From positions 1 through 64,000 of the forward strand of contig JACZJT010000052.1 in assembly GCA_014860445.1 (NCBI GenBank): 64,000 nucleotides of DNA. Reading direction: 5' to 3'. How positions within the stretch are numbered: the stretch's first letter is position 1; the number at the start of each line of letters is the position of its first letter. Below the pieces are notes generated by a model. The model did no database searches, was not told the origin of the DNA, and saw only the letters and a program-made list of their open reading frames with translations. Origin of the DNA: Burkholderiales bacterium (lineage in GTDB: Bacteria; Pseudomonadota; Gammaproteobacteria; Burkholderiales; SG8-39). Of this stretch, positions 8,959-19,838 are shown one piece after another. A program made the position numbers and the translations under genes.

Positions 8959-11102
8959 TTTAGGCGCACCGGTTCGCGATCGGCGCCAAGACGCTCGGCG
9001 ACTCCGAGCTGCGTCGATTTCGCGTCCTTACCGCGTGCGCCTTCCTTAACCATGAGACGCCAAGTAACGGAGGTGCCCGGCTTGTCCGTTGTCCTTTCCT
9101 GGCAATGCCAGGCCGAACCGCCCCAGGTCACAACGTCGCCACGCTCAAATTCCCCCTCACGCCAAACACCGCGATAAATCATGACGGGCAGCGTGAACTC
9201 GCAAACCGTCTTTGTGCCGCTGGTGAGCATCGCCGCGACAGATAGGTCGCGCGGATCCTCACCCTGCGATACGACGACGGCCGCGATCCCCTCCACGATG
9301 ACGGCCCATCCGGCTTTGGCGAGACCATCGGTTATCGGATCGGTATTACGAATCGATCGGATCATACCGCCGCGATATTGCGCAAAGGTTCCGCGCGGAT
9401 AGCTCTTCGATTCGTCGATTCCGGGCAGGATGTCAAGATCAAGTGCATCGCGACCGGGGGCACCATCTTTGCCATCGCGACCGTCGCGACCGTCCTTGCC
9501 TTCGCGTCCATGCGCCCCTGGGCCGCCCTCGGCGCCACGCAGCGATTCAAGCCACTGGAACTCCGTGCCCGCGTAGCCCTTTTCAACCGCGAGTTCATAG
9601 GCGCTTTTCCCGTTGGCGCCATCGCGCCCTGAATTGCCATCCGTGCCGTCGCGACCAGCGGCGCCTGCAACACCAGCATCCCCCTTTTCGCCCGCAGGCC
9701 CTAGTTCGCCGCGCATGCCAGGCTCACCGGATGGGCCTACCTCGCCGCGCTCTCCTTGTAGCCCCTGGTCGCCCTTGATTGACTCCCCGGGAGGCCCCGG
9801 CTCGCCGCGCTCGCCATCGTTACCTGCCGGACCTTGTTCGCCGCGCTCACCAGGCACGCCAGCATCACCCTTTTCACCTGGTGGACCCTGCTCTCCGATC
9901 GGACCGCGCTCACCCGTTGCGCCAAGTTCTCCCGGTGTGCCCGGTGTGCCCGATGTACCAGGTGTTCCGGGCTCACCGCGTTCACCAGGCACGCCGACAT
10001 CGCCCTTTTGACCTGCCGGACCAGGCTCGCCGCGCTCCCCCTTTTCACCTGCCGGGCCTTGTTCGCCGTGCTCACCAGGTGGGCCAGGTTCTCCAGATAC
10101 ACCCGCTGCACCGGGTGCTCCAGGTTCGCCGCGCTCACCAGGCACGCCGGCATCGCCCTTTTCACCTGATGGACCCTGCTCTCCGATCGGACCGCGCTCA
10201 CCCGTTGCGCCAGATTCTCCCGGTGTGCCCGGTGTGCCCGATGTACCAGGTGTTCCGGGCTCGCCGACATCGCCCTTTTCACCTGGTGGACCCTGCTCTC
10301 CGATCGGACCGCGCTCACCCGCTGCACCAGGTTCTCCCGGTGTGCCCGATGTACCAGGTGTTCCGGGCTCGCCGACATCACCCTTTTCACCTGGTGGACC
10401 CTGCTCTCCGATCGGGCCGCGCTCACCCACTGCACCAGGTTCTCCCGGTGTGCCGGATGTACCAGGTGTTCCGGACTCGCCGACATCGCCCTTTTGACCT
10501 GCTGGACCAGGCTCGCCGCGCTCACCAGGTAGGCCAGCATCACCCTTTTCACCTGGTGGACCCTGCTCTCCGATCGGACCGCGCTCACCCGCTGCGCCAG
10601 GTTCTCCCGGTGTGCCCGATGTACCAGGTGTTCCGGGCTCACCGCGTTCACCAGACACGCCGACATCGCCTTTTTCACCTGGTGGACCCTGCTCTCCGAT
10701 CGAACCGCGCTCACCCTTTTCACCTGCCGGGCCTTGTTCGCCACGCGCACCAGGTTCACCCGGTGCCCCAGGTTCTCCGCATTCGCCAGGCACGCCGGCA
10801 TCGCCATTTTTACCCGGCGGACCTCGCTCTCCGATCGGACCGCGCTCACCAGGCGTGCCACTCTCACCTCGAGCGCCTTGCTCGCCAGGCAGCCCTGGAT
10901 CGCCCTTGATCGACTCGCCCGTTGGTCCGCGTTCACCCGGAGCCCCCGGCGCTCCAGGCTCGCCCTTGGGCCCTGCCGGAATGGAAACGATCTTCCGGTC
11001 AAAGTCGTCGATGCGCGAAGAAAGCGGGGATAGTGCTCGCGCAACATAACCCTTGACCGCTTCGAGCATCTGTTTTCCGAGTGCCTCCGCGTCTTTGATC
11101 AT
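8955..11102 (-). CDS. Collagen-like (Gly-X-Y repeat) phage structural/tail-fibre protein
   Basis: [24 protein letters not shown]... then long GXY tract ([20 protein letters not shown]...), then [24 protein letters not shown] and a non-repetitive C-terminal domain. Start reassigned to ATG at 11102. Confidence 0.85.
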   Translation of the reverse strand: MIKDAEALGKQMLEAVKGYVARALSPLSSRIDDFDRKIVSIPAGPKGEPGAPGAPGERGPTGESIKGDPGLPGEQGARGESGTPGERGPIGERGPPGKNGDAGVPGECGEPGAPGEPGARGEQGPAGEKGERGSIGEQGPPGEKGDVGVSGERGEPGTPGTSGTPGEPGAAGERGPIGEQGPPGEKGDAGLPGERGEPGPAGQKGDVGESGTPGTSGTPGEPGAVGERGPIGEQGPPGEKGDVGEPGTPGTSGTPGEPGAAGERGPIGEQGPPGEKGDVGEPGTPGTSGTPGTPGESGATGERGPIGEQGPSGEKGDAGVPGERGEPGAPGAAGVSGEPGPPGEHGEQGPAGEKGERGEPGPAGQKGDVGVPGERGEPGTPGTSGTPGTPGELGATGERGPIGEQGPPGEKGDAGVPGERGEQGPAGNDGERGEPGPPGESIKGDQGLQGERGEVGPSGEPGMRGELGPAGEKGDAGVAGAAGRDGTDGNSGRDGANGKSAYELAVEKGYAGTEFQWLESLRGAEGGPGAHGREGKDGRDGRDGKDGAPGRDALDLDILPGIDESKSYPRGTFAQYRGGMIRSIRNTDPITDGLAKAGWAVIVEGIAAVVVSQGEDPRDLSVAAMLTSGTKTVCEFTLPVMIYRGVWREGEFERGDVVTWGGSAWHCQERTTDKPGTSVTWRLMVKEGARGKDAKSTQLGVAERLGADREPVRLK
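9830..10730. repeat. Degenerate tandem/nested DNA repeats encoding Gly-X-Y modules
   Basis: Recurrent near-identical blocks such as ttcacctggtggaccctgctctccgatcggaccgcgctcaccc and ttctcccggtgtgcccgatgtaccaggtgttccgggctc. Confidence 0.85.
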
Positions 11103-11109
11103 GGCTTCC

Positions 11110-11925
11110 TCATGCTGCGAGTAGTAGCAAAGCGAGTGTGTTCTGATCTTCCCAAGTGACCCGCCCGACTCCTGATACGGCCGAGTTCGCAGCGCGAAGA
11201 TTCCCGCCTCCGGCAATTACGACCGGCGCTGTGCGAGGCGTCCCACGTGGCCCAGCAAAAACGTTCACCGGCGCAGCAACTGTCCCGCCGACTGCTCGCG
11301 CCTCGCCGATTCCTTCGGCGTGGCCGATCGCTTCGACGATGAGCACAAGCGCCTCGCCGTCCTCGCCGACCGCGCTCGCGCTAGTGGCGCCCGCAGCGGT
11401 ACCGACGACACCCTTGACTTCGCCTCCGGAGCCTTGCGCGGTGCCCACGCCGTCGGCTTGGCCGATCGCTTCGACGATGAGCGCAAGTGCCCCGCCATCC
11501 TCGCCTACCGCGCTCGCGCTAGACGTGCCCACGGCGGTACCGACGCCGCCCTTGACTGTACCCCCGTCGCCTTGCGCACCGCCCACGCCGTCCGCGTTGC
11601 CCACACCCAAAACGGTGTTCGCGGCGTCAACCCCGACCCCGGTCGCGCTCGAGACGCCCGTCGCAGCACCGACACCGCCCTTGACCACGCGCCCGATGCC
11701 TTGCGCACCGCCCACGCCGTCGGCGTTGCCCACGCCCGAAACGGTCTCGGCGGCGTCAGTCCCGACCCCAGTCGCGCTTGAGACGCCCGTCGCAGCACCG
11801 ACACCGCCCTTGACTGCGCCGCCGGCCGCTTGCGCCGTTGAAATGCCGTTGGTTGATCCGACGCCCGCAACGACGGTGAGCGCAACGCCCGTCGCTTGCG
11901 CTGTTGCGGTCCCTTGCGCTGCCAT
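11110..11925 (-). CDS. Low-complexity Gly/Ala/Val repeat phage protein
   Basis: At least 4 tandem units of ~40-48 aa: [43 protein letters not shown]... etc. Confidence 0.7.
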   Translation of the reverse strand: MAAQGTATAQATGVALTVVAGVGSTNGISTAQAAGGAVKGGVGAATGVSSATGVGTDAAETVSGVGNADGVGGAQGIGRVVKGGVGAATGVSSATGVGVDAANTVLGVGNADGVGGAQGDGGTVKGGVGTAVGTSSASAVGEDGGALALIVEAIGQADGVGTAQGSGGEVKGVVGTAAGATSASAVGEDGEALVLIVEAIGHAEGIGEARAVGGTVAAPVNVFAGPRGTPRTAPVVIAGGGNLRAANSAVSGVGRVTWEDQNTLALLLLAA

Positions 11926-12369
11926 CTAATCTTCGGTGACTGTCGAATCGGTCGTTAGTCGCGGAATCACGTTCACCGCCATCGCGATATTTGGCGTCAC
12001 GGTGCCCGAATAAAGCATCTTGTTGCCAGCCCCCGTGCCAATGCTGAAGAACTTGATCGCTCCGCCGGGTGATGCGGTGCAAATCGGAAAATCGATGTTT
12101 CCGACCGGTTTGATCGTGGTCGGGTTCGTCCCGCTCACCGCAAATCCGGCGGCCGAACGCGCGACGACGACGCGCGAATAGCCGGTATAACTCGTTTCGC
12201 TTGTCGTTTGATCACCCGTTTCGCCGGGGTCGGACGTGTGCAGCGCGACCGTCAGGGTCGAGGCGGCCCCGACCGATGCATTGTCGGCAAGGTTCGCGAT
12301 CGCGACCCCTTGGAAAATCAGTTTGAGCACATCCGCTTCGAATACGTTGCTCTTGCTCATGGCGGCCAT
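11926..12369 (-). CDS. Phage tail fibre-like / hypothetical structural protein
   Basis: MAAMSKSNVFEADVLKLIFQGVAIANLADNASVGAASTLTVALHTSDPGETGDQTTSETSYTGYSRVVVARSA... Confidence 0.6.
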   Translation of the reverse strand: MAAMSKSNVFEADVLKLIFQGVAIANLADNASVGAASTLTVALHTSDPGETGDQTTSETSYTGYSRVVVARSAAGFAVSGTNPTTIKPVGNIDFPICTASPGGAIKFFSIGTGAGNKMLYSGTVTPNIAMAVNVIPRLTTDSTVTED

Positions 12370-12420
12370 TCCCTTTCAAGTGTTCACACGGTTGTTCGAT
12401 TCCTTGAGTCTCGCCCCGCA

Positions 12421-12798
12421 TCACGGCGGCGCGCCGTAGCTGAGGGCGGACACCGAGACGCTCTGGCCGGCCGAGACCACCACGCTCGCGAGCTGAATGT
12501 CGCCGCCCATGCCTGTTGCCGTCACCGAACACAGGACTTTCGCTACGCCCGCCGCGTTCCGCAGTTCCGCCCTCGCGATGGTGCCGCCGACCGCGTTGGT
12601 GTCGGAGACGATCGCGTTGGCGCTCGCAACGCCGGCCACGGACGCAGCAAAGGCGGGGTTCGCGAAGCGGAGCGTCGCAACCGTCACGCCCCCGGCCGTT
12701 TGCATGACGAGCTTGCCGGGCCGCGTGCCTTCGTTGATTTGAGCACAGACGAAATCGGCGATGCTGTTGCGTACCCGCGTGGGATGGGTGACGGGCAT
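12421..12798 (-). CDS. Hypothetical phage protein
   Basis: MPVTHPTRVRNSIADFVCAQINEGTRPGKLVMQTAGGVTVATLRFANPAFAASVAGVASANAIV... Confidence 0.6.
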   Translation of the reverse strand: MPVTHPTRVRNSIADFVCAQINEGTRPGKLVMQTAGGVTVATLRFANPAFAASVAGVASANAIVSDTNAVGGTIARAELRNAAGVAKVLCSVTATGMGGDIQLASVVVSAGQSVSVSALSYGAPP

Positions 12799-12807
12799 GT
12801 GATTGTC

Positions 12808-13011
12808 CTATGCGGTCCTACCGGAACCGGCGACTTTCGCTCCTGAAAGCGAAACGTCCGGCACACCCCGCTTGATCTTGCCTTGCTTGATCCATTGAGG
12901 CACGAGCGCGGCGAGCTTTGTGTCTTGAGGCCTCACCTTGTAGGACAACCCGACGAGATAGTGACTCTGGCTCTCCTCGTGAACAAAATCGTGAAGCGGT
13001 GTGAATTGCAT
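12808..13011 (-). CDS. Hypothetical phage protein
   Basis: Continuous ORF in operon, MQFTPLHDFVHEESQSHYLVGLSYKVRPQDTKLAALVPQW. Confidence 0.5.
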   Translation of the reverse strand: MQFTPLHDFVHEESQSHYLVGLSYKVRPQDTKLAALVPQWIKQGKIKRGVPDVSLSGAKVAGSGRTA

Positions 13012-13019
13012 GATCCCTT

Positions 13020-13421
13020 CTACTTTCTTGCGCGCTGCGCACCGATGAGCTTCCCCGTCTTGTCGTAAATCGGCTTGACCGGGCGCTCAAGCGCCAAGGT
13101 AATTTCCTGCATTCCACCGGCGATTCTTTCTTGCCCTTCTGCCACGACTGCGAGCGCCGCCTTGACGACGGTCGCTGTTTCATAAACCCGAGCGACCACG
13201 CCGACCACGTTCTCGAGCACTTGCGTCACGCTCGCGCGCGTTTGCGCATCGCGCTCAAGGAGCAGCGTCGCTACGGTTTCCCGCGGCTGCGCCGTTTCCG
13301 CCGCCGCCGGCTCCGGTTTCGGCGCTAGCGGCAGTTCGTAGACGCCTTCAAGTACGATCGCGCGCACGCGCTTTCCAGGCGCGCACTCGGCGATGCACTT
13401 CACCGCCTCAGGCAGGCGCAT
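13020..13421 (-). CDS. Hypothetical phage protein
   Basis: ORF overlapping portal gene end; MRLPEAVKCIAECAPGKRVRAIVLEGVYELPLAPKPEP... Confidence 0.5.
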   Translation of the reverse strand: MRLPEAVKCIAECAPGKRVRAIVLEGVYELPLAPKPEPAAAETAQPRETVATLLLERDAQTRASVTQVLENVVGVVARVYETATVVKAALAVVAEGQERIAGGMQEITLALERPVKPIYDKTGKLIGAQRARK

Positions 13422-14817
13422 CTTCCAGCCCCTTGATGAATACCTCGGCCAGCATGGCTGCAGCTTCGGCTAGGGTCGCTTTGTCATTCGCTGCAGCGGG
13501 TACCGGCACTGGGGGCGCGTCTGGCGCCGGCGTAGGCGGCGCGGGCATGGCCGGTTCGGGCTTTGATGCCGTTCCGAACGGATCGTCCTTGGCATCGCGT
13601 TTGGCCAGTGCCGCGAGCGAGTAATTCTGCTGCTGCAGGTAGGGCGAATCCCCACCCGTAACCGGCTTGTAGTTTTCCCCGGCGCGCGCCTCATTCGGCG
13701 ACATCCACCCGCCAGCCACCGCCTTGTTCTTTGCATCGTAGCGCGCGGCTGTGTCCATCCGGATCAAGCCCCCGAGGTCAAATTCCGTGTAGTACCCCGT
13801 CGGCAAGGCCAGCCCTTCGTCAAGACACAATTCCGCCGATTCGATGAGCGCCTGCAGGCAGTCGGAGTAGTAGCCTTGATTCAGCGATTCGATGCTCGCG
13901 CTCGGCGGCGCGGCCCCGCCAAGCTTGTAGAGCGGAACATGAAAGCAGCGCGCTACGTCCTCGATCGTCCATTTCAACTGCTCAATCAGTTGCGCTTCCT
14001 GCGCGGGGATGGTCATCGCCTCGTACTTCAGACCGTCCCCGAGGACTGCGAGGCGCCCGACGTTGTTGCCGCCGAAATTATCTTCCCACGCAGCTTTGAG
14101 CCGCGCCGCGGTTTCGTCAGTGATCGTTCCCGGCGCGCTCAGCATCCCGGAGGGTCGGCTCATGTTGTCGAAGAACTTGGTGCTATTTGACTGGATGCGC
14201 TTACCCATCGTCGCCGACACCCCGCAGGCGTAGATCGGCGATACGCCGATGAGCGGGTGCCACAGGCTCACCATCGTGTCGTGAATGATCTCCGAGGCGG
14301 GCACGGTCACCTGCTCGGGCAACCCCGAGAGGGCATCCTGCGCGAGCTGGTAATAGACGCCCCCATCCTCGGCCACGAGCGGCGTCACCCTCTTTGCGTC
14401 CAGGATATAGAGCGTGGTTACGATTCCGCGTGCATCGCGCTCCTTCAACGCATAGGCATTTCCGTAGAGCAGCTTCGATACGATCCACTGCTCGATGAAC
14501 TTAATCCGGGTTTGATAGCGATTCTGCTTCCTGAGCACCGGAAGAAAGGGAGATCCGCGCGCGACTTCGGTGCAGATCCCGGCCGCGTCCTCCTCGACGA
14601 GCTTGATGCGCAACTTTGCGATGTCGCTCGCGATGATGGTGACACAGGTGAACACAGCGGAAAAGGCGAGAATGTCGCGCTGCGAGTCGATGCTGACGCT
14701 ACGCTGCCAGGCGCCGCTGAAAGACTCGCGGATCGTTCCCAGCCAGCCGCCCGCGCCGTTCACCGGGGAGAGCGTCTGCGCCTTCGCGCGCCCTAGCTCG
14801 AATCCGAGGATGCGCAT
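13408..14817 (-). CDS. Phage portal protein (HK97 family)
   Basis: MRILGFELGRAKAQTLSPVNGAGGWLGTIRESFSGAWQRSVSIDSQRDILAFSAVFTCVTIIASDIAKLRIKLVEED... Confidence 0.9.
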   Translation of the reverse strand: MRILGFELGRAKAQTLSPVNGAGGWLGTIRESFSGAWQRSVSIDSQRDILAFSAVFTCVTIIASDIAKLRIKLVEEDAAGICTEVARGSPFLPVLRKQNRYQTRIKFIEQWIVSKLLYGNAYALKERDARGIVTTLYILDAKRVTPLVAEDGGVYYQLAQDALSGLPEQVTVPASEIIHDTMVSLWHPLIGVSPIYACGVSATMGKRIQSNSTKFFDNMSRPSGMLSAPGTITDETAARLKAAWEDNFGGNNVGRLAVLGDGLKYEAMTIPAQEAQLIEQLKWTIEDVARCFHVPLYKLGGAAPPSASIESLNQGYYSDCLQALIESAELCLDEGLALPTGYYTEFDLGGLIRMDTAARYDAKNKAVAGGWMSPNEARAGENYKPVTGGDSPYLQQQNYSLAALAKRDAKDDPFGTASKPEPAMPAPPTPAPDAPPVPVPAAANDKATLAEAAAMLAEVFIKGLEDAPA

Positions 14818-15072
14818 CTAGCCCGCCTTGCGCTTGTATTTGCGTTTCTGGCGCGACGCAGCCGCAACATCGCGCCGCTGGAATTGCAATGGCCTCGTCG
14901 CTGCCAGATCACGCGTGCGGTACTCGTCCTGGTCCGCGGGCCGCGCAAAATTGAGCGCGATCAGATCCTCGGCGTCTTGCCTGGTCGCGGAAAACGGGTT
15001 GCCCATATAAAGCATGCGGCCCTCGTACTTGTGGCGGGCGGTTGAAACCAGTCTGACCATCTTGTTGCTCAT
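14818..15072 (-). CDS. Hypothetical phage protein
   Basis: MSNKMVRLVSTARHKYEGRMLYMGNPFSATRQDAEDLIALNFARPADQ...; start inside longer ORF. Confidence 0.55.
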   Translation of the reverse strand: MSNKMVRLVSTARHKYEGRMLYMGNPFSATRQDAEDLIALNFARPADQDEYRTRDLAATRPLQFQRRDVAAASRQKRKYKRKAG

Positions 15073-15164
15073 GATTCGCCTCCGGGGTGTTTGGCTCGGG
15101 TGCTGCCTCGTCTTAGTCTTGCTCACCAGCGAAACGCCGCCGATGAGCAAAGTAAGGCGACGCG

Positions 15165-17099
15165 CTAGTAGGTCACTGCGCTCATCACCGCAACCGCATC
15201 GGCGCGGCGTTTGGCCCAGTGAATGAACCGCTCGGCGCGTAGGCCGACCATGTTGTTCTGCCACAGCGAAACCAGCGTCGTCGAAGGCGAGCTCGGCGCG
15301 CCGTCCATTTCAACGGAGGCCTCCCGCGAGACATCGAGCGCGACCTGGCCGTCATCTGCGAGGAAGATCTCGGAGGCTTCGATCAGGATGATCTGCGTCT
15401 GGCTTACCGGCGGGCTGCCGACATCGGCCGCACCGACCGAAGTGCTCGTGATCACCGGGATACCGAAGAACGTGCCGCCGGTCGGGGTGATACCCGGGAA
15501 GGCGAAGAGGTCCTGCGTGGTGCGCGTGAGCGACAGGGCGCGGGCGGTGCGCGGATGCATCACCCAAACCGGATTGCGTTGCCGCATCCCGGTGTCGTAC
15601 ATCGCGAGCATGGCCGATACGTCGGCCGCGATCTGCGCGACGCTCGTACCGGTCGATACGGTCGGCACGACCCCGTTGGTGACTGATGCCGGGCTAACGT
15701 TGGCGCTGACGGCCTTGTTCGGATCGAGGAACTGCTCGTCCGTGAATTGGGCGATTGTTTCGATCAGATCTTGCTGCACGCGGGCCTCGGCCGACGGATT
15801 GCTGAACCGTACCAGTTCCTCGGTCAGCACCACGATTCCCGCGATCTTGCTGTAAGGGAAAGTCACGGTGTCGAACGCAAGAGCGCTTACGGGTTTGGGC
15901 AAGCCCTCACCGACCCACCCGGCCGTCGAGCCGGCGGTCTGGCGCGGCATGCGGACGTTGAAGGGCACTTTGCGCAAGCCCTGGATCCTGCCGATCACGG
16001 TTTCGGGGCGCAGCAGCTCGATGAACTCGCTCGACATATTCTGCGCATAGACAAGCGGGCCTGCCCAGGTTGCATCGGTCGTCGTGCCGGCATCGACCGC
16101 AGCCTTGAGGAAGATTTCGACCTCGGGGGTGCTGTCGCGCCATTTTTCTGACATCTTCTGCGCCTGCATCAGATTGCCGCGCGAATTGGCCAGCGCGATG
16201 GCGTAGCGCGTGAACGCCAGGCCCTTCTGCGTATTGCGCACGACGCTGACGATGCCCCCGCGGGCGGCCGACGCCGCCCTCGGATCGGTGCCCGCAGCCG
16301 CCTGCAGCGGCGTGGCGCCGGCAACGATTTGCGCCTCGTGCTCTTTCAGGCGCACCAGGTGCTCATCGACCGATTTGATTTCGGCCTTGAGCGCGTCGTA
16401 CTCCTCGGTTTCGGTTTCATCCAGCGTGCGGCCTTCGTCGGCCGCTTTCGCCATGATTTCGTTCATGCGCCCGGTACTCGCTGCGCGCTTCGCCTCGAAG
16501 GAGGCGATCTGTTCTGCAATCGTTTTCATATCAGGGTTTCCTTTCGGGAGGTTGCGATGCGATCCCGAGACGCCGGGAGTGGGTGTCAAGCGCACGACCG
16601 CGCGCTGCCGATCACCTGACGCGGCGAGCAGTGCTTGGTCTGCGGACTTGATGGTGGTAATGCTTGCGTCCACGTTCGCGGGGATCGTGACGCAGGAGAG
16701 CTCAAGCCACTCCCATTTCAGGAAGTGTTCGGACCAGGTGTCCTTGATCTGCGCGGACTCAATCGGGTTGAACCCGATCGACATGCCTTTGACGAGCTTG
16801 TACTTGATCGACTGCCAGGCCGCGTCGATGCGGTCCTTGAGCGGTCCAAGCTCTGGGATTTTTGCAAACTTCGCCTGGAAGGTGATGCCCTCGGGCGTGG
16901 CTTTGGCCGCGACGACTTCGCCGACAGGCTCGCGCGAGTTATGCTGCCAGAGCAGCGGGAGCGGTAACTTGAACACTGCGCCCTCGGGCTCGACGATATC
17001 GCCCATGCGGTCAGTGCTCGGCGTGGTCGCGATGCCCTCGATGATGCGCTGTTCCTCGTCAATGCTCTTGATGCGGAAAAGGCTGTAGGCTCGTTTCAT
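15165..17099 (-). CDS. HK97-family prohead protease fused to major capsid protein
   Basis: N-terminus MKRAYSLFRIKSIDEEQRIIEGIATTPSTDRMGDIVEPEGAVFKLPLPLLWQHNSREPVGEVV (protease), C-terminus phage major capsid (…WVGEGLPKPVSALAFDTVTFPYSKIAGIVVLTEELVRFSNPSAE…). ATG at 17099 is preceded by GGAG. Confidence 0.9.
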   Translation of the reverse strand: MKRAYSLFRIKSIDEEQRIIEGIATTPSTDRMGDIVEPEGAVFKLPLPLLWQHNSREPVGEVVAAKATPEGITFQAKFAKIPELGPLKDRIDAAWQSIKYKLVKGMSIGFNPIESAQIKDTWSEHFLKWEWLELSCVTIPANVDASITTIKSADQALLAASGDRQRAVVRLTPTPGVSGSHRNLPKGNPDMKTIAEQIASFEAKRAASTGRMNEIMAKAADEGRTLDETETEEYDALKAEIKSVDEHLVRLKEHEAQIVAGATPLQAAAGTDPRAASAARGGIVSVVRNTQKGLAFTRYAIALANSRGNLMQAQKMSEKWRDSTPEVEIFLKAAVDAGTTTDATWAGPLVYAQNMSSEFIELLRPETVIGRIQGLRKVPFNVRMPRQTAGSTAGWVGEGLPKPVSALAFDTVTFPYSKIAGIVVLTEELVRFSNPSAEARVQQDLIETIAQFTDEQFLDPNKAVSANVSPASVTNGVVPTVSTGTSVAQIAADVSAMLAMYDTGMRQRNPVWVMHPRTARALSLTRTTQDLFAFPGITPTGGTFFGIPVITSTSVGAADVGSPPVSQTQIILIEASEIFLADDGQVALDVSREASVEMDGAPSSPSTTLVSLWQNNMVGLRAERFIHWAKRRADAVAVMSAVTY

Positions 17100-17116
17100 G
17101 TTGTGGCTCCAGAAAT

Positions 17117-17140
17117 GAAAAACCGCCCAGAAGGCGGCTC
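17117..17140 (-). terminator. Rho-independent terminator downstream of terL
   Basis: Minus strand AGCCGCC-TTCT(G)-GGCGGTTTTTC just after the terL stop at 17162. Confidence 0.75.
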
Positions 17141-17161
17141 GGGTGAATCGGTGAAGCGTGG

Positions 17162-18937
17162 TCAAACGAACAGCAGTTGAAACTTCTTCTCAGGCTCCGC
17201 GAGTACGCCCATGACGCCGACCGCCATGAAGAGCGCGCACGCATCGTCGATCTTGTCAGCGCTGCGCTTTCTGTCCGGCGCCATGTTCATGTTCTCGTCG
17301 CGCCGCGGGACGACGTTCGACGCGCACCAATTGAGTACCGCATCGCCGCCGTGGCGCAGATTTCCGGCCAGGTAGAGGCGCTCGGTTTCCTGCATCGCCG
17401 GGTGGTAGGACTTCGTGCCCTGGCGAAACTCCTCAAGTATCGAGACCATTTTCCCGTCGGGCCGCTTTCGCTCGGGCAACTTCGGTTTCAGGCGATTGAT
17501 GAGATCGCGGATATTCCAAGGGTCGTACCCGATCACCTTGGGCTGGAAGCGAATGCAAAGCGCGAGAATGTCGCGCTCGACCATCGCGTAGTCGATCACG
17601 TTGCCGGGTAGCTGCGTGATCAGGCCGGCTGCGACCCATCCCGCATACGGGACGGTTCCGCGCTCGGTGCGCTGCGCAACAGCATCCACCGGCACCCACC
17701 GTCGGCCCCAGGTATAGACGATTCCATCGACGCGCCAGATCAAGCGCAGGGCCATGATGTCGGTCGTAGCCGCGCCGTCGATCCCGCCCCAACACTCCTC
17801 GCCTTCGAGAAAATTGAGGTCGACCGGCCCGTTGCAGCGTTTCCAGCGCTCGATGTTGAGCCAGGTGTTCGCCGCGGCCGCCTGCCGGTTGAGCCGTTTG
17901 ATCTTGAACTCGGCGTGCCGGCCCGGCATCTGCTTCGCGTCCATCGCGGCCTTCTTGATCTCCCGGTCCAGGATCGGATTGACGTCCATCAGCGGATTCG
18001 CCTTCTGCCACTTCGAAGCGTCGAAATCGCCGTCCGCCGCACGGTATCCTGGTTGCCCAGGCTCGCCAATCTGATCGTCGAGGGCGAAGATCAGCGGAAA
18101 GAAGTGGTCGGCTTCGAGGATGCCGCTCAGAACCTGATGCGCGTAGTGCCGCATTTCCGGCCACGGCCCCGGCGTCTCGTAGCCCTCGGTCGTGGTGTAG
18201 AGCCACAGGGCATTGAGGCGCGCGCCGGCGGCCGACTGCAGCACGTTCAAGAGGTCGTGCGTCTTGTGCGCGTGGATCTCATCGAGCGCCACATGCGACG
18301 GATTCAGCCCGTCCTGGGTTGAAGCGTGCGCGTTGATCGGCTTGAAGTTGCCGCCGACCTGCCAGTTCACGATCGCGCTCGCGAACACCTCCAGGTTGAA
18401 CGCCTCGCGCAAGTCCTGCGTTTGCTCGACCATGCGCCGCGCGATGTTGAAAATGATCCGCGCCTGGTCGCCGGTGGTCGCTGCGGTGATGACCTGCGGC
18501 CCAGGCTCCGGCTCATAGCACAGGCAATAGAGCAGGACTGCCGCAGCCAATGTGCTTTTGGCGTTCTTGCGTGCAACTGCGAACAACGCACTCGTAAAAC
18601 GCCGCGTACCATCGCACGACCGAAAACCGAACAGGTTGACCAGAAAAAAGACGTGCGCCGGGTGCAGCACAATCGTCGGCGTGTCCCACTTGCCCTCGAC
18701 GTGGGGAAGCTGCTCGATGAACTTGCAGACTTCGCGCGCGTGCGTGGGCGAGAACTTGAACGGGCCGTTCTTTTTCGCAGCGCGCTTGCGATCTTTCAGA
18801 TAGCGCGAAGCGGCGAGCCGGATCCACTTGCAATTTTTGTCGTTGTCGACATCGGCTATGGCGTCCCGCGCGTAGTCGTTCGCGACGACCAGAAAGTCAC
18901 GCTCTGCGAGGGGTTTCCTTTTTCTTGCCACCATCAA
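17162..18937 (-). CDS. terL: Phage terminase large subunit
   Basis: 591 aa; ATPase motif FAVARKNAKSTLAAAVLLY, HVALDEIHAHKTHDLL; adjacent to TerS. Confidence 0.9.
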   Translation of the reverse strand: MMVARKRKPLAERDFLVVANDYARDAIADVDNDKNCKWIRLAASRYLKDRKRAAKKNGPFKFSPTHAREVCKFIEQLPHVEGKWDTPTIVLHPAHVFFLVNLFGFRSCDGTRRFTSALFAVARKNAKSTLAAAVLLYCLCYEPEPGPQVITAATTGDQARIIFNIARRMVEQTQDLREAFNLEVFASAIVNWQVGGNFKPINAHASTQDGLNPSHVALDEIHAHKTHDLLNVLQSAAGARLNALWLYTTTEGYETPGPWPEMRHYAHQVLSGILEADHFFPLIFALDDQIGEPGQPGYRAADGDFDASKWQKANPLMDVNPILDREIKKAAMDAKQMPGRHAEFKIKRLNRQAAAANTWLNIERWKRCNGPVDLNFLEGEECWGGIDGAATTDIMALRLIWRVDGIVYTWGRRWVPVDAVAQRTERGTVPYAGWVAAGLITQLPGNVIDYAMVERDILALCIRFQPKVIGYDPWNIRDLINRLKPKLPERKRPDGKMVSILEEFRQGTKSYHPAMQETERLYLAGNLRHGGDAVLNWCASNVVPRRDENMNMAPDRKRSADKIDDACALFMAVGVMGVLAEPEKKFQLLFV

Positions 18938-19397
18938 TCAAGTCCAAAAAGCGATTCGATCTTTTCTTCGCGCCCACGGGAGCAACGCGCGCGCGCGAGG
19001 AAGGCGTCATGCCGAACTCGCTTTCAGCCTTGTGCATTTGCTCCTGCGCCTTATTCGACACCGCGAGGTACGGGTTCTGAATCGGGAACCCGGAGCCCGG
19101 CGCGATCAGCACTTCGCCCTGTTTGGCGACCATGCTCTCGGCGTTGAGATAGCGTCCGAACGCTTGGCAGTATTTGGCGAACGCGAGCAGATCGACCTCG
19201 GTGATCATTGCGTTTCGCACCAGCTTGGGAAATTCCGCCGCCCACACCGCGCGCCCCTCGCCGCTCATCCACTCGGGCGGCTGCGTCGATTCGGTCACAG
19301 GATCGGGCTGCGGCTCTGCCTCGGGTAGCGTGCGGTGTCCGGGCTTACCCGCGAGCAATTTGAGATGCGTCGGTTTGGGTTTTCGACCTGCACGCAT
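18897..19397 (-). CDS. terS: Phage terminase small subunit, P27 family
   Basis: MRAGRKPKPTHLKLLAGKPGHRTLPEAEPQPDPV... AFAKYCQAFGRYLNAESMVAKQGEVL...NPYLAVSNKAQEQM. Confidence 0.85.
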   Translation of the reverse strand: MRAGRKPKPTHLKLLAGKPGHRTLPEAEPQPDPVTESTQPPEWMSGEGRAVWAAEFPKLVRNAMITEVDLLAFAKYCQAFGRYLNAESMVAKQGEVLIAPGSGFPIQNPYLAVSNKAQEQMHKAESEFGMTPSSRARVAPVGAKKRSNRFLDLIDGGKKKETPRRA

Positions 19398-19585
19398 GGC
19401 TGCCTAAAAATAGTTGAAAATAATGTGAGTTTTGCCCCTGAAAAGACCGATGCCCGTAAAGCTGCGTAACGCCCGCGTACGCCTTTTTTGAGCTTTCCCT
19501 TACTAACCTACCGCCCCACCAGCGAAAAAAAGATTATCAATTCAAAAGTTTAGAAGTGCCTTTTTCGCTCTACCGCTGGAGAGAA

Positions 19586-19783
19586 CTATGCCAACTCCCT
19601 GCTGAAAACTCTGGCACGATTCTGGCCGCGTGCAAGACGTAAAATTTCATGCCACTTGCTCGCGTCGCCCTCTGGCAGGATCCTCTCCGCGCGCTCGGCG
19701 GAAAATTTCGGGTATCCGATTTCCTTGATTAATTTTTTGTTGTTCAGGCACTCCGCGTGTACGGGTACGGCATAAGTCGGCAA
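19586..19783 (-). CDS. Hypothetical short protein
   Basis: 65-aa ORF in lower-GC intergenic stretch. Confidence 0.3.
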   Translation of the reverse strand: MPTYAVPVHAECLNNKKLIKEIGYPKFSAERAERILPEGDASKWHEILRLARGQNRARVFSRELA

Positions 19784-19838
19784 GGAGGTGGCATGACGGT
19801 GATATAGTCCGGTTCAATTCATTTCCAGGTGTGAATGA